The notes under the pieces are model-generated. The model was not told where the DNA came from, searched no databases, and saw only the letters and a list, made by a program, of their open reading frames with translations. DNA of 13,113 nucleotides from CAZCDM01 sp964497475 (GTDB taxonomy: Bacteria; Planctomycetota; Phycisphaerae; SM23-33). The DNA lies in assembly GCA_964497475.1 (NCBI GenBank), contig CAZCDM010000051.1, positions 1-13,113 on the forward strand, written 5' to 3'. A program made the translations under genes and the position numbers. Positions 6,001 through 12,553 of the stretch are shown here, piece after piece; within the stretch, counting starts at the first letter, position 1; each line of letters begins with the position of its first letter.

Positions 6001-6725
6001 CCGGCGAAAAGCTCAGCGAGTCGGTGGAAAAAATGTCCAAGAGCCTCAAGAACATCGTGAACCCCGACGAGGTCATCGGCGAATACGGCGCCGACACATT
6101 CCGGCTGTACGAGATGTTCATGGGCCCGCTGGAGGCCTCCAAACCCTGGAACACACAGGACGTGCCCGGGCTGTTCCGCTTCCTGCAGCGGGTGTGGCGC
6201 ATGGTGGCCGGCGATGCCGAAAACGACCAGCCTGCCCTGCTGAGCAAAGCCGCCGATGACGGCGTGGAAAAGGCCCTGCACAAGCTGACGAAAAAGGTGG
6301 CCGAGGACATCGAGGCGATGAAGTTCAACACCGCCATCGCCGCCATGATGGAGTTCGTCAACACGGCCTTCCGCGCCAAGGCGATCACGACCGGCCAGGC
6401 CGAGCGGTTTGTCAAAATCCTCTCGCCCTTCGCGCCGCACATCGCCGAGGAGCTTTGGCAGCAGCTCGGCCACGATGCGACCATCGCCTACGAGCCCTGG
6501 CCCGAGGTCGACCAAAGCCAGCTCGTCGAAGAGACGGTCGAGATTCCGGTGCAGGTCAACGGCAAGGTGCGCGGGCGGATTTCCATCGCCCCCGATGCCG
6601 GCCAGGATGACGTCATCGCCCAGGCCCTGGCCGATGCGAAGGTGGCCGAGCAGGTGGCCGACAAGCAGATCGTCAAGCAGATCTACGTCCCCGGGCGGAT
6701 GGTCAACCTGGTAGTGAAAGGATAG
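3093..6725 (+). CDS. leuS: Leucyl-tRNA synthetase with an in-frame RAYT transposase insertion and a second AT-rich insertion
   Basis: LeuRS charges tRNA-Leu with leucine and hydrolyses mischarged tRNA in its CP1 domain. The class I motifs are intact: PYPSGAGLHVGHPEGY with HVGH at 54-57, and KMSKS at 980-984. A zinc-type pair (CETC and CPHC) and the C-terminal domain ending IYVPGRMVNLVVKG are also present. The editing site is retained: the Thr-rich TTRPDTLFGAT (528-538) and HDERD with D625. At 1210 residues it is far longer than the 860 of E. coli. About 213 extra residues (309-521) are a whole RAYT transposase, placed where E. coli has a short loop between NWIGRSEG and TVYTTRPDT. A further low-GC segment (about residues 644-727) replaces a loop of about 18 residues. 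No stop interrupts either insertion. A GAGG Shine-Dalgarno site precedes the ATG. Whether the chimera is active, processed, or backed up by another leuS copy cannot be seen here. Confidence 0.95.
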   Translation: MPAYDFTAIEAKWQQYWSENQTFRVPNPGESGFADKPKLYVLDMFPYPSGAGLHVGHPEGYTATDIVCRYGRMTGRNVLHPMGYDAFGLPAEQYAVEHGVHPRETTEANIANIERQIKMFGFSYDWSRRIATTDVSYYRWTQWIFLQLYNSWFDPRTNQAAPIDTLIHDLESGELVLDVNWDIQARPANEDIAAVLGDDASTIDITSLDPADMRAVIDSQRLAYMAEVPVNWCPALGTVLANEEVTNEGRSERGDHPVYRRAMRQWMLRITAYAQRLEDDLAMVDWPEPIKIMQRNWIGKSTGAAVFFRMAGVSPALFETLANRPKGRRPVLTATTFDAKDPYPNDTERPADLLAHVRNLPHVQLPGATYFITCNIADDRTLDEDDYQTIFDAFCHWNGQRCDIYALVLMGNHVHALIRPYEDHPLPDLLHSIKSYSAHQINERQNVSGSLWEGETFDHIVRDSWWFTNFVYYLCENPVRAGLCDTWDQWPWLRINSSLVRTVPDGEPFGNSGGGRDARDTELIEVYTTRPDTLFGATYMVLAPEHPLVEQITTAEQADAVAAYVQAAQNKSELERTAETKEKTGVFTGAYAINPVNDEKIPIWVADYVMMGYGTGAIMAVSAHDERDFEFAKQMELPIKQVVDRYFVTIPETQENVSPGEVRKLTLEKFTNSALDKNWGFIGVGEAEEADTIFLEGTKEAIEDFLTSKNWEHSSVRLRNVPLPYTKIGVAVNSGEFDGLPTAEFKQKITAWLEENDLGRAATNYKLRDWLFSRQRYWGEPFPIVHCETCGTVPLPEDQLPLTLPEMDDFSPASSDDPNAPPAPPLGKATDWVNTLCPHCNSPATRELNTMPQWAGSCWYYLRYLDPENDRAFCDPAIERYWMLGGKDAPDDGGVDLYVGGAEHAVLHLLYSRFWHKVLFDLGHVSTPEPFHKLFNQGMIRSFAYRDGRGVYIGYDDIDFRDDGPHHKATGEKLSESVEKMSKSLKNIVNPDEVIGEYGADTFRLYEMFMGPLEASKPWNTQDVPGLFRFLQRVWRMVAGDAENDQPALLSKAADDGVEKALHKLTKKVAEDIEAMKFNTAIAAMMEFVNTAFRAKAITTGQAERFVKILSPFAPHIAEELWQQLGHDATIAYEPWPEVDQSQLVEETVEIPVQVNGKVRGRISIAPDAGQDDVIAQALADAKVAEQVADKQIVKQIYVPGRMVNLVVKG
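4017..4040 (+). repeat. Left terminal REP hairpin of the RAYT element
   Basis: A perfect hairpin, GGCAGGCG-TCT-CGCCTGCC, occupies 4022-4040, preceded by CGTAT. The 24 bp match the reverse complement of 4632-4655 at 21 positions. In the leuS frame it encodes RMAGVSPA. The peptides AGVSPA and AGETPA recur in spurious ORFs that overlap this kind of repeat. Confidence 0.85.
4632..4655 (-). repeat. Right terminal REP hairpin of the RAYT element
   Basis: This is the inverted copy of 4017-4040, with three mismatches in 24. It forms its own hairpin, GCGGGCG-AGA-CGCCCGC (4633-4649). LeuRS homology resumes immediately after it at E522-L523-I524-E525-V526. Confidence 0.85.
4975..5277 (+). other. AT-rich extra segment in the leuS editing domain
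   Basis: Bases 4981-5280 are 125/300 G+C (about 42%), a sharp trough within a gene otherwise well above 60%. The segment first encodes normal LeuRS sequence, DFEFAKQMELPIKQVV. It continues with about 84 residues (644-727) that I cannot match to LeuRS before homology resumes at GVAVNSGEFDGL. E. coli has about 18 residues at this point. The composition and codon use (AAA, GAA, TTT, ACT) point to acquisition from a lower-GC source or to a relaxed insert. It lacks a NUDIX box, so it is not the NUDIX-type LeuRS insertion I recall from candidate-phyla bacteria. It ends without stops or frame loss. Confidence 0.75.
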
Positions 6726-6767
6726 GCAGGCTGTTCAAGCGGACAGGTGTTCTGCCCGGTATACCGC

Positions 6768-6774
6768 AGGGAGG
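6768..6774 (+). promoter_or_regulatory. Shine-Dalgarno site that fixes the ATG at 6780
   Basis: AGGGAGG lies 5 nt before the ATG at 6780. It is the strongest start signal here, and the GTG at 6814 in the frame of the main body has none. This supports a frame break between the two. Confidence 0.65.
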
Positions 6775-6779
6775 CTCGT

Positions 6780-7449
6780 ATGACTCGTCTTGCCATCTTT
6801 GTAATCATCGCCGGTGTCGCAACGGCCCTGGTCTTTCGGTTTTCTCGAACCGGAATTGTCCGGCGAAACGCCCCAGCAGGCGGCCAGCAGCTTCTACCGG
6901 GCGTACAACCGGTACGACGCCGAGGTCATGGTCGAGTACCTCCACGCCAGCGACGCGATCAAGTCCGTCGTCGCCGCTCATACCGAAACCCGCCAAGCCT
7001 ACGACGAAATGAACCAGGCCATCGCGGATGCGTTCGGCCGGCCCTGCCCGGAGTGCAAATACGCCGGCCGGGCCGCGGAGGGCATCTTCGGCTGGGACGA
7101 TGACGTCTGGATCACCGACGGGCAGTGGACCATCGAGGGCAACCGCGCCACCTGCACGTTTGCCTCGCACGATGTTCCTTACACGTTCGTGCAGGGCGAC
7201 GACGGCGTATGGCTGCTGGACGGAGCGACTCTGCTGGCGCCCACAATCGCCGGCCGGGCCAAGCGGGAACAGTCCTGGTCGTCCTGGACGGCACGACAGT
7301 TCCGCAACATCTCCAGCCTCTGCCAAAGCGCCGGGTACAGCTACGACGCCTCGCAGAGAGACATCGCCCGTGTGATCGGTACAATGCGGGCGGGATGCAA
7401 ACAGGGTGGTTTTGCGCCGTCGAAGGATCTGATCGCCCCGGCGGGCTGA
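6780..7449 (+). CDS. Membrane-anchored protein of unknown function, apparent frameshift after the anchor
   Basis: The gene appears split by one base. From the ATG at 6780, behind a strong Shine-Dalgarno site, the frame encodes a hydrophobic anchor or signal peptide, MTRLAIFVIIAGVATALVF, and then turns into unlikely Arg/Pro-rich sequence. The +1 frame, open from a GTG at 6814, carries the soluble body: SGETPQQAASSFYRAYNRYD, two Cys in CPEC, and the beta-rich stretch WTIEGNRATCTFASHDVPYTFVQGDDGVWLLDGATLL. Removing one T from TTTT at 6840-6843 joins them smoothly as ALVFRFLEPELSGETP. The body resembles small NTF2/SnoaL-like lipoprotein domains in layout, but I cannot assign a family. It lies 54 bp after leuS and 66 bp before hemL on the same strand. 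An automatic caller would probably start it at 6814. Confidence 0.65.
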
Positions 7450-7502
7450 TCGGCCGGTTCGCTCCTGCAGGTTGACACTGGCCAAGGCCCCCGTGGGGCG
7501 GA

Positions 7503-7508
7503 TATGAT
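7503..7508 (+). promoter_or_regulatory. Candidate -10 element of hemL (possibly leaderless)
   Basis: TATGAT (7503-7508), five of six to consensus, ends 7 nt before the ATG at 7516, which is the position expected for transcription to start on the initiator A. A perfect TTGACA at 7472-7477 is 25 nt away, too far for a standard sigma70 pair, so the -35 is unresolved. Confidence 0.35.
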
Positions 7509-7515
7509 CGTCGGC

Positions 7516-8835
7516 ATGTCCAGCGATACCGAAAAGTCTCATACTCTCTACGCCCGGGCCTGCAAGAGCCTCGTCGGCGGGGTCAACTCGCCGGTCCGGG
7601 CCTACGGCTCGGTCGAGCTCGACCCGCTGTTCATCGCCCGGGCCGAGGGCGTGCGGGTGATCGACGTCGACGGCACCGAGTACCTCGACTACGTTGGCAG
7701 CTACGGGCCGATGATCCTCGGCCATGCCCACGAGCAGGTCGTCACCGCCGTCAGCAAGGCCGTCCGTAACGGCACAAGCTACGGCGCGTCGACCGAGCTG
7801 GAGATTCGGCTCGCCGAGCGGGTCGTCCGCGCGGTTCCCTCAGTCGAGAAGGTCCGCTTCGTCTCCAGCGGTACCGAGGCGGTGATGACGGCGGTCCGCC
7901 TGGCGCGCGGCGCGACAGGGCACTCCAAGATCGTCAAGTTCGTCGGCTGCTACCACGGCCACAGCGATGCTCTCCTCGTCCAGGCCGGCAGCGGCGCAGC
8001 CACCCTCGGCGTGCCCAGCTCGCCCGGCGTGCCGCCCGGTGCGACGGCCGATACGATCCTCCTGCCGTACAACGATCTGGCTGCGGTCGAAGAGGCACTG
8101 GCCGAACACGGCGCGGGCATCGCGGCCGTGCTGGTCGAGCCGGTAGCGGGCAACATGGGCGTCGTGCCCCCGGCCGATGGATTCCTGCCCGGGCTGCGAA
8201 CGCTGTGCGACGGCTGCGGGGCGCTGCTGATCTTCGATGAGGTGATGACCGGCTTCCGCGTAGGCCCGGCCGGTGCGCAGGGGCTGTACGATATCACGCC
8301 GGACCTGACGACACTGGGCAAAGTCATCGGCGGAGGCATGCCGGTCGGCGCCGTCGCCGGGCCGGCTGCGCTGATGGACCACCTCGCCCCGGTGGGCAAG
8401 GTCTACCAGGCGGGCACGCTTTCGGGCAATCCGGTGGCGATGGCGGCGGGCCTGGCCACGCTCGATGCGATAGCGGCCGAGGATGGTTTCTACGACACGC
8501 TGAACGATCGCTCGGCCTCGCTGGCCCGGCAGCTTGACAAGGCGGCCGAGGCGGCAGGCTTGGGCGAGGTGATCTGCATCCAGCGGGTCGGCTCGATGGT
8601 GTGCGTCTTTTTCACCCCCGGGCCGGTGGTCGACTACGCAACCGCAGCCGAGGCCGACCGCGACGCCTTCGCCGCCTTCTTTTCCGCGATGCAGCGGGTG
8701 GGCATCTTCCTGCCGCCGAGTCAGTTCGAGGCGTGGTTCGTCTCGGCGGCCCACTCGGCCGACAACATCAAAGCCACCGCCGAAGCGGCCGGGCGGGCCT
8801 TCCAGGCCGCCGCCAACGTAATGAAAAGCCGCTGA
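7516..8835 (+). CDS. hemL: Glutamate-1-semialdehyde 2,1-aminomutase
   Basis: HemL converts glutamate-1-semialdehyde to 5-aminolevulinate, the last step of the C5 route to tetrapyrroles, in the cytoplasm with PLP. Family landmarks run in order: GGVNSPVRAYG near the N-terminus, DYVGSYGPMILGHAH, VSSGTEAVMTAVRLARG, KFVGCYHGHSDALLVQAGSG, EPVAGNMGVVPP, FDEVMTGFRVGPAGAQ, TLGKVIGGGMPVGA with the PLP lysine at K269, and YQAGTLSGNPVAMAAG. The length of 439 residues fits the family (426 in E. coli). An in-frame ATG at 7504 would add four residues. I prefer 7516 because it fits the usual HemL N-terminus and because 7504 lies inside a good -10 hexamer. No other hem gene is adjacent. Confidence 0.96.
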   Translation: MSSDTEKSHTLYARACKSLVGGVNSPVRAYGSVELDPLFIARAEGVRVIDVDGTEYLDYVGSYGPMILGHAHEQVVTAVSKAVRNGTSYGASTELEIRLAERVVRAVPSVEKVRFVSSGTEAVMTAVRLARGATGHSKIVKFVGCYHGHSDALLVQAGSGAATLGVPSSPGVPPGATADTILLPYNDLAAVEEALAEHGAGIAAVLVEPVAGNMGVVPPADGFLPGLRTLCDGCGALLIFDEVMTGFRVGPAGAQGLYDITPDLTTLGKVIGGGMPVGAVAGPAALMDHLAPVGKVYQAGTLSGNPVAMAAGLATLDAIAAEDGFYDTLNDRSASLARQLDKAAEAAGLGEVICIQRVGSMVCVFFTPGPVVDYATAAEADRDAFAAFFSAMQRVGIFLPPSQFEAWFVSAAHSADNIKATAEAAGRAFQAAANVMKSR

Positions 8836-8865
8836 TCTGGTCGATAGAATGCAGGTAGCTGTCCT

Positions 8866-8886
8866 CTCGGCCGACGATCGACCGAG
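8866..8886 (+). terminator. Short hairpin between hemL and the four-TM gene
   Basis: A 9-bp stem with one mismatch and a CGA loop lies 30 nt after the hemL stop. It has no following T-run, so it may be a weak terminator, a processing hairpin or chance in GC-rich DNA. Confidence 0.25.
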
Positions 8887-8913
8887 CGGCCCGACACCAC
8901 CGCGGAGGCACCC

Positions 8914-9588
8914 ATGCAAAACCGACTGGAACTATCCGACTTCGTCGCAGCGATGAAATCGCTGAACACCGCCAAGAACATTTTCATGGCGTTGATTATC
9001 GTCGCCCTGCTTGCTCAGATCGCGATTTTCGTGCTGCTGAACTTCACGTCGGTCCTCACCATCGAGCCGAACGTCTCGGTCTCCTCTTCGTCACAGCCGG
9101 CCTCGATGCCTGCAACCGCAGCGGCCCTGGCAGCGAGGGAAATCATCATCCACTATCGCACCGCGCTGGAATGGTCGATGTCGGCAGCGCAGTTCCTGGC
9201 CCTGGTGGCGGCGGTGCTGAACGTCCTGGTCATCATGTATGCCGCGGCGCTGTCGCTGGTTGGTGGCGGACGGGGCATCCCGCCGCTGTTCCGCGCGTTC
9301 TGCTGGTCGCTGGTGCTGCTGGCGCTGATGACCCCGTGGCAGAATATCCTCCAGGGCTCCAAGGCCTGCGGCGCACTGAGCACCTTTGCCAAAATGGAAA
9401 GCTGGTATCAGCACACGCGAATGTTCGGTAATGGGCTGATGGACAGCTGGCAGTTCTATGCGCGGTATCTGGCCTACCCGGCCGTGGCCGTGCTGACCTG
9501 GGGCATCGTGATTGTGAAATTTGCCTCCGGCTACCGCCGCCTGGTCGAAACGACCATCGAAGTGCTCAACCCCGGTTCGGAATCATGA
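8914..9588 (+). CDS. Four-transmembrane protein of unknown function
   Basis: I do not recognise a family for this 224-residue inner-membrane protein. Hydrophobic segments lie at about 24-44, 91-116, 126-143 and 185-204. The loop after the first (about 45-88) is Ser/Thr/Ala-rich and probably faces the periplasm if both termini are cytoplasmic. A GGIP-type turn (GGGRGIPPLFRAF, 117-129) joins the second and third helices. The start is set by GGAGG at 8904-8908, 5 nt before the ATG. The TGA overlaps the ATG of the following lipoprotein gene (ATGA at 9585-9588), which implies translational coupling and a shared role at the cell envelope. Confidence 0.75.
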   Translation: MQNRLELSDFVAAMKSLNTAKNIFMALIIVALLAQIAIFVLLNFTSVLTIEPNVSVSSSSQPASMPATAAALAAREIIIHYRTALEWSMSAAQFLALVAAVLNVLVIMYAAALSLVGGGRGIPPLFRAFCWSLVLLALMTPWQNILQGSKACGALSTFAKMESWYQHTRMFGNGLMDSWQFYARYLAYPAVAVLTWGIVIVKFASGYRRLVETTIEVLNPGSES

Positions 9589-10502
9589 CCCGCACCGGCC
9601 GGGCGAGCATCTTCCGTCGGGTCGGCTCGGCCGCTATCGTGCTGGGGCTGGTCTGCCTCACCGCCTGCGAGCGATTCAACTCCACCTCGACCGCGCCACC
9701 AAGCCCGCCTTCGCGCTCCAGCGATTCGCCCATCGCCCCGCCCGACCAGCCTGCCGAGACAAGCCCAACCCCTCCACCGGGTTCGGTCTACCTCATCCGC
9801 GTTACGATCATGACCGTCGAGGTCCCCGTCGATCAGGCCAGCGGCTCGGAAGAACTCTGGAGCCTTCTCGACGAAGAGCCCCTCTCCCTGCAATCGCATG
9901 TACTGGGCCTCAACGGGTTCCGTGTCGGGATCGGCCAGAACGAGCTCTGGACCGACGCGCGGAACATCCTGCAAGCCATGACCGGCAAGCAGATCAAGAT
10001 CGGCAGTTTCCATGCTTTGGCGGGCGAGCCGGGGTCGATCATTCTGGGTAAGCTGCGCCCGGCCCGGCTGTTTTTCATCTATCACGAAGACCGCAGCCTG
10101 TCGGGGCGCGACCTGCCCCCCGGCGACGACCTGCTGACCTTCAGTTGCGGGATCGACCCGGACCATCGCGACCGCATCCTGCTGACCGCCTTGCCCCAGC
10201 TCCGCACCACGCGCCAGTTCCCGCAGGTCGTGCAAGAGCCCGCCCAGCCTCCGCGAATCGTCTCCCAACCGAAATATTTCCCTCTGGAACCCATGACCTT
10301 CCAGTTGCGTGTCGATCGGGGCGATTTCCTGGTCATCGGCCCGGGCATCCAGGCCCGCCGCCCCAACAGCCCGGGCCATCACATGCTGACCCATACGCGC
10401 GAGGGCATGACGTTTGAGCGCATCGTGGTGCTCAAGCCCGAAGTCATCCTGCAGGAAGTCTCCCCGCCGCGGCCGGCCACGCCGCCCGAGCCGACTCAGT
10501 AA
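9585..10502 (+). CDS. Lipoprotein of unknown function
   Basis: This 305-residue protein has a basic n-region, a hydrophobic core and the lipobox LTAC (25-28), so C28 should be lipidated after signal peptidase II cleavage. A Pro/Ser/Thr linker follows (about 38-65). The remainder is a soluble domain that starts with alternating strands (VYLIRVTIMTVEVPV) and includes NELWTDARNILQAMTGKQIK and, near the C-terminus, FQLRVDRGDFLVIGPG. I know of no named family for it. Its ATG overlaps the stop of the four-TM gene, so the two probably form a membrane and lipoprotein pair. Its stop overlaps the convergent HD-GYP gene by 7 bp. Confidence 0.75.
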   Translation: MTRTGRASIFRRVGSAAIVLGLVCLTACERFNSTSTAPPSPPSRSSDSPIAPPDQPAETSPTPPPGSVYLIRVTIMTVEVPVDQASGSEELWSLLDEEPLSLQSHVLGLNGFRVGIGQNELWTDARNILQAMTGKQIKIGSFHALAGEPGSIILGKLRPARLFFIYHEDRSLSGRDLPPGDDLLTFSCGIDPDHRDRILLTALPQLRTTRQFPQVVQEPAQPPRIVSQPKYFPLEPMTFQLRVDRGDFLVIGPGIQARRPNSPGHHMLTHTREGMTFERIVVLKPEVILQEVSPPRPATPPEPTQ

Positions 10503-11272
10503 ATCGGCGCATCGAGCAGATGCAGGTCGCTGGCATTGGCGGTCTGCAGTTCTTCCATGTAGGCCGGCAGATCCCAGGACAGAAATTTCTCGGCCAGGGT
10601 TGCATCGAACTGCGTTCCGCTGCACCGCTTGATCTCGCAGATGGCCCGGTCCAGATCCAGCGCCCGCCGATAGGTACGGTGGCTGGTCATGGCGTCCCAG
10701 CTGTCGGCCAGGCCCACGATGCGGCCCTCCAGCGGGATGTCCACTCCCGACAGCCCCTTGGGATACCCCGTGCCGTCGAGACGTTCGTGATGCGTCAGCA
10801 CCCCCGCGACGATCGGCTCGAGATGGCGGATCCGACGGAGAATGCGGGCCCCGATCGCCGGATGCCGCTTGATGTTGTCGTATTCCTCGTCGGTCAGTCG
10901 CCCGTCCTTACAGAGGATCGCCTCGGGCACGCCGATCTTGCCGATATCATGCAGCAACCCGGAAAGGTAAATGTGCTGCGCCCGCTGGCCGTCGAGCCCC
11001 TGGCTGATGGCCAGGCGCCGGCTGATCTGCGCGACGCGTCGCGAATGGCCACACGTGTAGGGGTCCTTGGCGTCGATCGATTCGGTCATCGAATGCAGCA
11101 CACCCATCAGCAGGTCCTGCAGCTCGGCGTACATGCGATGGTTGGCCAGGAAGACCGACCCCTGCCCGGCAATCGAACCGAGCAGCTTGGCGTCGCAGGA
11201 GTCAAAATCGGCCCCCTGCTTGTTCAGCCCGATCAGAATCCCAATCCCCTGCCGGTCCAGCATGAGCGGCAC
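10496..11272 (-). CDS. HD-GYP c-di-GMP phosphodiesterase, C-terminal part of a frameshifted gene
   Basis: This frame holds the end of a GAF domain and a complete HD-GYP domain, which hydrolyses cyclic di-GMP. Numbered from the GTG at 11272, the key motifs are the histidine in CGHSRRVAQ (76), LLHDIGKIG with the HD pair at 108-109, HPAIGARIL, HHERLDGTGYPKGL (161-174) and DSWDAMTSHRTYRRAL. All expected metal-binding motifs are present. The first 45 residues (PLMLDRQGIGILIGLNKQG onward) are the second half of a GAF domain whose first half lies upstream in another frame. The GTG start is therefore probably nominal, and this is the tail of one longer protein broken near 11275. It could still be made separately if initiation occurs at the GTG or a later codon. 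Confidence 0.85.
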   Translation of the reverse strand: MPLMLDRQGIGILIGLNKQGADFDSCDAKLLGSIAGQGSVFLANHRMYAELQDLLMGVLHSMTESIDAKDPYTCGHSRRVAQISRRLAISQGLDGQRAQHIYLSGLLHDIGKIGVPEAILCKDGRLTDEEYDNIKRHPAIGARILRRIRHLEPIVAGVLTHHERLDGTGYPKGLSGVDIPLEGRIVGLADSWDAMTSHRTYRRALDLDRAICEIKRCSGTQFDATLAEKFLSWDLPAYMEELQTANASDLHLLDAPIY

Positions 11273-12149
11273 GGCATGAGGCTGTCAACATGCCGATCGC
11301 AGAGCGGGCCATGCGCTTCGTCAATGGCATTTTGCAGAACGAAGTCGGCCGGCTGGAGCAGACGCGGAGCCAGGTGCGTGGCCGAAACCAGACGAATCTC
11401 GCTGGAGGACAGAACGGACCCGCCAGCCGACACGACAATATCATCGCCCATCTGCATCCGCTCGTCATAGACGACCGCGACGGCCTGATCAAGCTGCATG
11501 ACATCAACGATCTGCTCGCAGATATCCTCCAGAAACTGTCGCGGGCTCTGCGAGACCTTCATCGAGCCGCTGATGTTGTACAGCAGCGTAAGCTCTTCGT
11601 ACGTGCTGGCGAGATTATCCGACAGGGAGTGGACCGCCTGGGCCGACTGCCACGCCCGCAACTGCTCGCCAAGAAGCAACTCGACGACCTTCATCAGGTG
11701 CAGCGCTTCGCTGGCGGGGTGACGGCAGTCCCGTTGGGCCTGGGCGGCCAGGGCCTGGGCGTCGAGCTCGAGCGTATCGGCCCGATAGAGGAGCGTATCG
11801 CCCCGGAGCAACTCCAGCGGCGGATATTCCGCGACGACCACGCCGAGGATTCGAGCGTGATCGAAAATCGGCAGGCCCAGCAGGCAGCACCCGCCGGCTG
11901 AAGTCGATCGCGATGGCTGGCCGGTATCCAGGATGTAATCGACGAGCTCCTTGCGTCCGCATCGGCAGCTGGAATCGCGGGCGGCGAGGAACTGGCAGAA
12001 TCGCAGGGTCAATTCAGGACCGGCCACGAGCCCGCCCTGCGCATCGAAGAGGCTCAGCTCCAGGCCCATCTGCGAGACCTTGCCGCACAGATTCTCATAG
12101 AACGAGAGAGGCTCGTATGCGAGCCGAGTTGGATCTCTTCGACCTTCAC
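11233..12149 (-). CDS. Cys-rich sensory domain plus GAF domain, N-terminal part of the frameshifted HD-GYP gene
   Basis: The main frame carries a Cys-rich PocR-like sensory domain, from FYENLCGKVSQMGLELSLFD through RFCQFL, CRCG and GGCCLLGLPIF to ILGVVVAEYPPLELL. A helical, coiled-coil-like linker follows, and then the first half of a GAF domain (TLLYNISGSMKVSQSPRQFL to HVDSLM). It then runs out of frame and stops at 11233, while the matching GAF second half continues in the HD-GYP frame. At the 5' end the best start is a GTG at 12149. It overlaps the response-regulator stop (GTGA) and has GGGAG 5 nt upstream, but it reads VKVEEIQLG in another frame from the sensor. One extra G in the GG at 12124-12125 would join the two as VKVEEIQLG-LAYEPLSFYENL. 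The PocR-like label is by pattern only. The protein probably senses a ligand or metal through its cysteines. Confidence 0.65.
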
Positions 12150-12541
12150 GCGGACTCCCGGGGGGCGGTTGAGGCGGGCGATAGATCGAGCAGTTCGCGA
12201 ACGACCCGCACGACCTGGCGAGGGCTGAAGGGCTTGGCCAGCACGCGCGCGATGCCACATGCTTTGACCCGCTGAGGCGGCAGGTCGAACTCCCGGGCCG
12301 TAATCAGCAGAATCGGCATGGCGGTCATGCCGTCCTGCCGGCAGGTTTCGGCAAGGGCCAGGCCGTCCATGTGAGGCATCTGGAAGTCGGTGATCAGCAT
12401 CTCGGGGCTTTCGGCCCGGACGACCCGCAGCGCCTCCTGCCCGTCGGGGCTGGTCAGCACTTCAAAGCCGGCATTGGTCAGCTTGATCGCCAAGACATGC
12501 AGGATGTATGGCTCGTCGTCGACTATATGTATGCGATGCAT
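12146..12541 (-). CDS. Single-domain response regulator (CheY/Spo0F-like)
   Basis: This 131-residue protein is a receiver domain with no output domain. The acidic pocket is D8-D9, the phosphoacceptor is D52 in LITDFQMPHMDG, the conserved Thr is T81 in LLITA, and the conserved Lys is K103 in LAKPFSP. It would be phosphorylated by the adjacent histidine kinase and then act by protein contact, plausibly on the downstream HD-GYP protein or on another phosphorelay partner. It starts 12 nt after the kinase stop. Its Shine-Dalgarno AGGAG (top-strand 12551-12555) overlaps that stop. Its TGA overlaps the probable GTG start of the next gene. The C-terminal tail SPASTAPRESA is short and polar. Confidence 0.93.
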   Translation of the reverse strand: MHRIHIVDDEPYILHVLAIKLTNAGFEVLTSPDGQEALRVVRAESPEMLITDFQMPHMDGLALAETCRQDGMTAMPILLITAREFDLPPQRVKACGIARVLAKPFSPRQVVRVVRELLDLSPASTAPRESA

Positions 12542-12553
12542 CGGGGGCTTCTC

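Noticed and set aside
7840..8919. 359-codon minus-strand frame opposite hemL
   Set aside because: It is a GC-driven shadow with Arg/Gly/His-rich sequence, and hemL is unmistakable on the other strand.
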